Assembly: GCA_018375265.1 (NCBI GenBank)
Contig: JAHADO010000021.1
Location: 1-11,403 of the forward strand
From: Campylobacter concisus
GTDB taxonomy: Bacteria; Campylobacterota; Campylobacteria; Campylobacterales; Campylobacteraceae
Reading direction: 5' to 3'
DNA: 11,403 nt
Below are positions 6,620-11,403 of this stretch, in pieces. Under the pieces are notes generated by a model. That model was not told the DNA's origin and ran no database searches. It saw only the letters and a program-made list of their open reading frames with translations. The position numbers and the translations under genes are program-made. How positions within the stretch are numbered: position 1 is the stretch's first letter; each line of letters begins with the position of its first letter.

Positions 6620-6667
6620 ACTATGAAAACACGCATGAAAACTATTTTTCAAGCTAAAGTGCATTAA

Positions 6668-7156
6668 TTAAATTTTATCGTCAAAAAGCGTGCAGATATC
6701 TAGTGTGTAGTTTTTTGGCATAAAGATCGGTGAGTCTAAAATTTCAAGCTTGCCGTCATCAAATGAGAGAAATTCCACTACTCTTTTGCGTTTGTTGTCA
6801 GTTTTTATGCTCATATCGGCTAGGCGAAGTATCTTTACGATCTGCATTTTATCTGCTGTCCATTCAGAAAAAGCTAGAAATTTAGAGTCCTTTGAAAACA
6901 AAAAGCAAGCAGTCGCTCTCTCGCTAAGTAAAATTTGATGGATGCTGCCATCTCTAACTAAATTTTGATTCACTGATGATATTTTTGCGTGGTTTGAAAG
7001 CTCGTTTTTTAAATTTAGATAGTGCTCGCTATTTATAAAAAGTCGTAGCTCGCCAATGGTTGGAGCGCCCATAGCGACCTCGCAGCCTTCAAATTTAGCG
7101 CTAAATTTGCCATTTTTGCTGCACGAGTTTGCCTCGTAGTCCCAAGCTGAACTCAT
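6668..7156 (-). CDS. Protein of unknown function, last gene of the macAB efflux operon
   Basis: I do not recognise this 162-residue protein with certainty. It has no signal peptide or membrane segment and is probably cytoplasmic. The N-terminus reads SSAWDYEANSCSKNGKFSAK, followed by EVAMGAPTIGELRLF. A second stretch (about residues 84-97) reads FLFSKDSKFLAFSEW. Both resemble strands of beta-propeller blades of the WD40/TolB type (the SPDGKxLAFS pattern), so a small beta-rich fold made of one or two such units is a reasonable guess. Two Cys lie in the first 30 residues (Cys12, Cys25). The ATG lies 4 nt after the TolC-like gene's stop, and its ribosome site (TAGG) overlaps that gene's final Arg codon, so it is co-translated with the pump. 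Base composition and codon use look like the neighbours. Whether it assists export or is a passenger cannot be told. Confidence 0.8.
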   Translation of the reverse strand: MSSAWDYEANSCSKNGKFSAKFEGCEVAMGAPTIGELRLFINSEHYLNLKNELSNHAKISSVNQNLVRDGSIHQILLSERATACFLFSKDSKFLAFSEWTADKMQIVKILRLADMSIKTDNKRKRVVEFLSFDDGKLEILDSPIFMPKNYTLDICTLFDDKI

Positions 7157-7160
7157 AAAT

Positions 7161-8507
7161 TTACCTATTAAATTTGCCAGCCATCGCTTTGTAGATATTT
7201 AGCTCGTCTTGTAAAAGCGTGTATTTTACTTTTAGTAACCCTATTTTGGCTTCTAGCTCGCTGTTTTTCGCCTCTAAAAACTGCTTTAGCTCGACCTTAC
7301 CGTAGGAGTATTTTAGCTCATAAATTTTTGAAATTTCCTCGTAGTTTTTTATCTGCTCTGGGTAGTTAGCAAGTAGCGTTTCATCATTTAAGTAGCCTTT
7401 GTAAAATGCGTCTATCTCGTTTAATGCGCTATTTAGAGTGCTTATATAGTTTAGCTTTGCGAGCTCAAAATTTGCCTCGCTAACCTTTAAATTTGACTTT
7501 AGCTTGTGGTAGTTTAAAAATGGCAAATTCAAAGCGATGTTGCCATTTAGAAATTTAAGGCTAAAGGCTTCCTCTTTTTTGTCGGTGCTGCTTTTGAGGC
7601 TAGTTCCTAGCGTGATGCTTGGATAAAACTCTTTTTGGCTCGCTTTGTAGTTTAAGATGCCCTCTTCTATGCGGAAAATGGCCGCTCTTAGATCAGGTCG
7701 GTTTGCTATGGCGCTTGTTGGCACATCTAGATCAACACCCACTATTTTAACGGGACTTAGCGTGAGACCTTCAAATTTAAGCTCAAATTCTGGCCTAACG
7801 TTTAGCAAAATCCTAAGCGTTTTTTTAGCAGTTACTAGCTCTTTTTTGGCACTTTCTATCTTATTTTGAGCGTTTAAAAGCTGTGAGTTTATCTGTTTTA
7901 GGCTTAGCACCTCCTCTTTGCCAAGCTCAAATTTAAGCCCAACTATCTTATTTAGCTCATTATAAATTTCTAAAATTTGCTCATAAGTTTTTATGCTCTC
8001 GTTTAGATATAAAATTTGAAAATAAGCGTCTGCAACGGAGTTTATCACGCTTAGCTTGGCGGCTTCTAAGTCAAATTTGCTAGCATCTGCTTCAAACATC
8101 GCTGCGTCTTTGCTATTTGCCAGCTTTTGCCAAAGATCAAGCTCATAGCTAAGCCCTATGCTTGAGCCAAAACTTCTAGTGACCGCGCCGCCCTCTTTTA
8201 TATTTTTACTACTTGATGCCTCGAAGCCAGCATTAAAGCTAGGGATTAAATTTGCCTGCAAAACGCCAGCTTGAGCAAGCGCTTTATTTACATTTATCGC
8301 AGCTTTTGCAAGGTCGGTGTTGTTTTTAAGCGCAAGTTCTACAAGCTCATCAAGGTAGCTTTGGCGATACTGCTTCCACCAAGAAGTGTCTAAATTTAGC
8401 TCACGGCTGGCGTTATCTTCAAGTAAAATTTGCTTGTAGTTTTCGTCTATATTTTTAACAGCGCAACCGCTTAAAACGAGCACTAAAGCTAGGCTTAGAA
8501 ATTTCAT
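7161..8507 (-). CDS. TolC/NodT-family outer-membrane efflux lipoprotein
   Basis: This is the outer-membrane channel of a tripartite pump. It forms a trimeric duct that docks on MacA and lets MacB substrates leave the cell. The protein has 448 residues from the ATG at 8507. Its signal MKFLSLALVLVLSGC carries a clean lipobox with Cys15 as the lipidated residue. The mature part opens with the family-typical SWWKQYRQSYLDELVELAL and NNTDLAKAA helix, and shows the internally duplicated long-helix layout of outer membrane efflux proteins, with NRPDLRAA midway and a terminal LLKVKYTLLQDELNIYKAM helix. An upstream in-frame ATG (8528) lies inside macB and lacks a ribosome site. AAGGGAG (8512-8518) directly before 8507 settles the start. 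The gap to macB is 1 nt. Lipidated NodT-like channels are usual for this group, in contrast to E. coli TolC. Confidence 0.9.
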   Translation of the reverse strand: MKFLSLALVLVLSGCAVKNIDENYKQILLEDNASRELNLDTSWWKQYRQSYLDELVELALKNNTDLAKAAINVNKALAQAGVLQANLIPSFNAGFEASSSKNIKEGGAVTRSFGSSIGLSYELDLWQKLANSKDAAMFEADASKFDLEAAKLSVINSVADAYFQILYLNESIKTYEQILEIYNELNKIVGLKFELGKEEVLSLKQINSQLLNAQNKIESAKKELVTAKKTLRILLNVRPEFELKFEGLTLSPVKIVGVDLDVPTSAIANRPDLRAAIFRIEEGILNYKASQKEFYPSITLGTSLKSSTDKKEEAFSLKFLNGNIALNLPFLNYHKLKSNLKVSEANFELAKLNYISTLNSALNEIDAFYKGYLNDETLLANYPEQIKNYEEISKIYELKYSYGKVELKQFLEAKNSELEAKIGLLKVKYTLLQDELNIYKAMAGKFNR

Positions 8508-8508
8508 A

Positions 8509-10437
8509 TTACTCCCTTGAAAGCGCATCTATTGGATTTAGTTTTGAGGCATTTTTAGCAGGCATGTAGCCAAAGATGATGCCAATCGCCATCGACGTGA
8601 CAAGTGCAAGCACGATCGAGCCGTTTGAAAAGATCATGCTAAAGCCGTTTAAAAAGTTGTTAAAGACGTAGCCGATAGCGTAGGATAGGATGATGCCGAT
8701 GGCTCCGCCTATTAGGCAAAGTAGCACCGCCTCTATCAAAAACTGCTGCAAGATGTTGCTCTGTCTGGCTCCGATCGCCATTTTTATGCCTATCTCTTTG
8801 GTGCGCTCGGTGACTGAAACTAGCATGATGTTCATGACGCCTATACCCCCAACTACGAGCGAAACGACGGCTATGCTTGAGATGAGAAGACGCATGGTTG
8901 AGATGGTCTCTTCGATAGTTTGCTTTATGCTGTCTGAGTTTCTTGTAAAAAAGTCCTTTTTGCCGTGCTTGATCTCTAAAAGCTCAGTTAGTGTTTTTTC
9001 GGCGATTTGCGCATTGACGCCCTCATTTACTTTGGCGGTGACCGAGCTTATAAATTTATCTCCAGTGACCTTGTTTAGCACGGTCGTGTATGGAGCGTAA
9101 ATTTTAAGCGTGCTTGAATCGCCCATCTTAAAATCATCCTTTTGCAAAACGCCGATAATGCGAAGTGGCTTTTTGTTAAAAAGTATGATCTTGCCGATAG
9201 GATCATCATTTTTAAAGATGCTATTTTTGGTGTTTTGATCGATTAGAGCGACTGAATCAGAGTTTAAAACCTCGTCATCATCGTAAATTCTGCCCTCTTC
9301 TAGCTTTAGCCCATTTACATCAAAGCTCCCTACTCCACCGCCTTTTAAGCTCGCACTTAGCGAGATATTTTCATATGTTAGCACGCCTGAAGTGCTTGTA
9401 TTTGGCGTGACTGAGTCTAAAAAGGACTGCTTAGCAAGCATGTTTGCATCGCTTATGGAGAGCGTTTTTACCTTGCCTGAGAGCATATCGCCAAAGCCTT
9501 TACCTGGCATGATGTCGATCGTGTTTGTGCCGATCTTTCTGATACCAGCTAAAATTTGCTCCTGCGAGCCTTTGCCAAGAGCTACGACGCTAATGACCGC
9601 GGTGATACCTATAATAATGCCAAGCATGGTAAGAAGCGACCTTAGTTTGTGCGCTAGCATCGCATTTACCGACATTTTAAAGCTCTCTATGAGCTGGTCT
9701 TTATAGTAGGTAAATTTACTTTTTTCTGGCTGGCTCTGCTTTGCAGCCTCGTAAATTTCGCTATTTTTGACATTGTCACTTACGATGTTGCCATCTTTTA
9801 TTTCTATCACCCTACTCGCATACTCAGCGATTTTTGGGTCGTGCGTGACGATGATGATGGTGTGGCCTTTTTTATAAAGATCAACTAAAATTTCCATCAC
9901 CCTAAGCCCACTTTTGCTATCAAGCGCGCCAGTTGGCTCGTCTGCTAAAATGATCTCGCCGCCATTCATCAGTGCCCTTGCTATGGAGACCCTTTGCTGT
10001 TGTCCGCCTGAGAGTTTGTTTGGTAAATTTTTCGCTTTTTCGCTAAGACCAAGCGAGCCAAGAATCTCATTAGCTCTTTTCTCTCGCTCGCTCTTGTTTG
10101 CCCCTGCGTAGATGCTAGGCAGAGCTACGTTTTCAAGGGCGTTCATCGTGCTAAGCAGGTTATATCTTTGAAAGATAAAGCCAAATTTATCCCTTCTAAG
10201 CTTAGCAAGTGCGTCGCTATCAAATTTTGATATATCTTTGCCATCAAGCAAATACTCGCCACCACTTGGGCTGTCTAAGCAGCCAAGGATGTTCATCAGG
10301 GTTGATTTGCCAGAGCCAGACTGACCGATGATGGCTATAAATTCGCCCTTTTTTATCTCTAAATTTATGCCATGCAGGATCTCTATCTCGTTTTCTCCTA
10401 GCTTAAAGCTTTTAGTGATGTTTTTTAGGCTTATCAC
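8509..10437 (-). CDS. macB: Macrolide-type ABC exporter ATPase/permease MacB
   Basis: MacB is an inner-membrane ABC half-transporter that works as a dimer with MacA and an outer-membrane channel. E. coli MacB exports macrolides, enterotoxin and other substrates by a mechanotransmission cycle driven by ATP. The 642 residues match the family (about 648). The ATPase domain comes first: Walker A GQSGSGKST (38-46, Lys44), Q-loop Gln90, signature LSGGQ (142-146), Walker B IILADE (162-167) and switch His199. TM1 is near 268-288. A periplasmic core follows (about 290-510), and then three membrane helices of the FtsX-like domain, with the typical VTERTKEIGIKMAIGA motif after the second helix. The start codon is GTG, immediately after the macA TAA with no gap and only a weak purine run (AAGAAG) ahead. 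No nearby alternative exists. The real substrate in this organism is unknown. Confidence 0.95.
   Translation of the reverse strand: MISLKNITKSFKLGENEIEILHGINLEIKKGEFIAIIGQSGSGKSTLMNILGCLDSPSGGEYLLDGKDISKFDSDALAKLRRDKFGFIFQRYNLLSTMNALENVALPSIYAGANKSEREKRANEILGSLGLSEKAKNLPNKLSGGQQQRVSIARALMNGGEIILADEPTGALDSKSGLRVMEILVDLYKKGHTIIIVTHDPKIAEYASRVIEIKDGNIVSDNVKNSEIYEAAKQSQPEKSKFTYYKDQLIESFKMSVNAMLAHKLRSLLTMLGIIIGITAVISVVALGKGSQEQILAGIRKIGTNTIDIMPGKGFGDMLSGKVKTLSISDANMLAKQSFLDSVTPNTSTSGVLTYENISLSASLKGGGVGSFDVNGLKLEEGRIYDDDEVLNSDSVALIDQNTKNSIFKNDDPIGKIILFNKKPLRIIGVLQKDDFKMGDSSTLKIYAPYTTVLNKVTGDKFISSVTAKVNEGVNAQIAEKTLTELLEIKHGKKDFFTRNSDSIKQTIEETISTMRLLISSIAVVSLVVGGIGVMNIMLVSVTERTKEIGIKMAIGARQSNILQQFLIEAVLLCLIGGAIGIILSYAIGYVFNNFLNGFSMIFSNGSIVLALVTSMAIGIIFGYMPAKNASKLNPIDALSRE
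8512..8518 (-). promoter_or_regulatory. Shine-Dalgarno of the TolC-like gene
   Basis: AAGGGAG on the minus strand overlaps the last two sense codons of macB (Arg-Glu) and lies 4 nt before the ATG at 8507. It rules out the upstream ATG at 8528 and couples translation to macB. Confidence 0.7.
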
Positions 10438-11403
10438 TTAAAACTTCTTATGTTCTTTTGCGATCATCTTAGCGATCTCGCTTGATGAGCCTTGAGATGT
10501 GATGATCTCATCGCCATCGTTTATGCCGCTGATGATCTGCGTGTCGAGGTTATCTTTTATGCCAGTTTTGACCGCTGTTTTTACGGGCTTGCCATCTTTT
10601 AGCACATAGACAAAAGTGCCGTTTTCATCTTTTTTGATGCCGATGCTTGGCACGATGATGGCGTCCTCAACATTTGCTATTAAAAGCTCGTTTTGCGTGG
10701 TCATGCCTATCCTTAAAATTCCATCTTTATTATCAACGATGCTTTGCGCGTAGTAATAAACCGCCGAGCTGCTACTAGAGCTACTTGAGTATGAAGACTT
10801 ATTGCTACTACTTGAGCCGTAGCTACCATCACTTAGTGTGGTGAGCCCCGGGTCGATCGAGCTAACAGTCGTTTGAAATTTCTTAGTTGGCTCAGAGAGG
10901 ATCGAGTATTCAACTGGTGTGCCGACTTTTATCTTGGTGATGTCGCCCTCTGCTATTTGCATCTTCATCTTCACATGGCTAAGATCGGCGATATTTACGA
11001 TAGTTGGCGTAGTTTGGTTGGCATTTACGGTCTGTCCCTCTTCAACCTGCACGCTTACAACGGTGCCGTCCCTTGGAGCGGTGATCTTTGTGTAGCCTAA
11101 ATTTATCTTAGCGGTGCTTAGCTCGATATTTGTCTGCTTGATCTGCGCTTCAAGCTCCTTTATCTTGGCGCTGTTTGCGCTAAAAGTATTTTTTGCGCTT
11201 TCAAATTCTTGCTTTGAGGTGGCGTTTTTAGAAAAAAGCGCATTTTCTCTATCAAACTGCGTTTTAGCGATATTTAGAGCCACTTTTGCGCTTTCTAGCT
11301 GGGCTTTGTAGATGGCAAGCTGTGCCTCTTTATTATCTATGCTATTTTGCTGGGTTGAGCTATCGATACTTGCGATCATATCGCCTTTTTTTACCTGATC
11401 TCC
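10438..11403 (-). CDS. macA: MacA periplasmic adaptor of the efflux pump (partial, N-terminus beyond right edge)
   Basis: MacA is a membrane-fusion protein that bridges MacB and the outer-membrane channel and stimulates MacB ATPase activity. The visible part has about 321 residues. It opens at the edge with GDQVKKGDMIASID, the first lipoyl half-motif, so the signal/anchor segment and first strands are missing. Next comes a long alpha-hairpin coiled coil (about 65 residues), then the second lipoyl half (NLGYTKITAPRDGTVVSVQV), the beta-barrel domain and the membrane-proximal domain (LLIANVEDAIIVPSIGI). A serine-rich tract interrupts the beta-barrel region (10765-10824). The first ATG in view (11379) is internal and is not the true start. 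The stop abuts the macB GTG. The order macA-macB-outer-membrane channel indicates a single operon reading leftwards. Confidence 0.93.
   Translation of the reverse strand, partial: GDQVKKGDMIASIDSSTQQNSIDNKEAQLAIYKAQLESAKVALNIAKTQFDRENALFSKNATSKQEFESAKNTFSANSAKIKELEAQIKQTNIELSTAKINLGYTKITAPRDGTVVSVQVEEGQTVNANQTTPTIVNIADLSHVKMKMQIAEGDITKIKVGTPVEYSILSEPTKKFQTTVSSIDPGLTTLSDGSYGSSSSNKSSYSSSSSSSSAVYYYAQSIVDNKDGILRIGMTTQNELLIANVEDAIIVPSIGIKKDENGTFVYVLKDGKPVKTAVKTGIKDNLDTQIISGINDGDEIITSQGSSSEIAKMIAKEHKKF

Larger units (their letters stand above)
5938..6667. other. Gene-free AT-rich region between convergent genes
   Basis: About 730 bp separate the SixA gene (plus) from the small unknown gene (minus). 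I found no open frame with a plausible start and ribosome site. The longest stop-free piece examined, on the minus strand across about 6565-6421, has roughly 48 codons but no Met. The sequence is strongly AT-rich and broken by stops in the frames I read. What it does hold is a terminator-like hairpin (6004-6047), a 19-nt inverted repeat enclosing smaller palindromes (6162-6304), and a cluster of GTTAAATTT words (6500-6619). It could be a decayed gene, a small RNA locus or a repeat-built spacer. Convergent ends need no promoters, so its size is not explained by gene regulation. Confidence 0.7.

Noticed and set aside
6636..6651. TGAAAA-CTAT-TTTTCA as terminator for the minus-strand macAB operon
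   Set aside because: The stem is six AT-rich pairs, and the T run on the minus strand is short and displaced, so it is not convincing.
8690..9706. Open frames of 136 and 104 codons on the plus strand
   Set aside because: They lie antisense to the well-supported macB, show no family features or ribosome sites, and look like shadows of its codon pattern.

Overview
The window looks like chromosome of a low-GC epsilonproteobacterium, most probably Campylobacter, and closest in feel to C. concisus or its relatives. The evidence is AT-rich codon use with very frequent AAATTT words, a murA-moeA pair, a FlgA-type protein, a macA-macB-TolC-lipoprotein efflux cluster of the type seen in Campylobacter, and promoters with a clear -10. 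The genus is an inference from gene content and composition, not from a database match.

Minus strand, 1-3266 (read right to left): murA (cell-wall precursor synthesis) is followed two bases later by moeA (molybdenum cofactor). Just after the moeA stop comes a near-consensus promoter driving tRNA-Gly(GCC). Directly behind the tRNA lies the 5' part of flgA (flagellar P-ring chaperone), which runs off the left edge. The flgA reading frame has no ATG, GTG or TTG between the tRNA and its signal peptide, which is the oddest feature on this side.

Plus strand, 3405-5937: a tightly packed, overlapping four-gene operon divergent from murA. It encodes an NlpC/P60 lipoprotein peptidase, a rhomboid membrane protease, a DUF455 ferritin-like protein with a likely diiron site, and a SixA-type histidine phosphatase. 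The genes overlap by 17, 14 and 4 nt, so they are probably translated together, but no common pathway is evident.

Gene-free stretch, 5938-6667: about 730 bp of very AT-rich DNA between convergent genes. It holds a probable intrinsic terminator for the plus-strand operon, a 143-nt segment bounded by 19-nt inverted arms with smaller hairpins inside, and five copies of GTTAAATTT spaced at roughly 10-bp multiples. No convincing gene was found. This is the part most likely to hold something undescribed.

Minus strand, 6668-11403 (read right to left): macA (periplasmic adaptor, its 5' end beyond the right edge), macB (ABC ATPase/permease), a TolC/NodT-type outer-membrane lipoprotein and a small protein of unknown function, all separated by 0-4 nt. 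The first three make a complete tripartite ABC export pump; the fourth gene is co-transcribed by position and its role is unknown.
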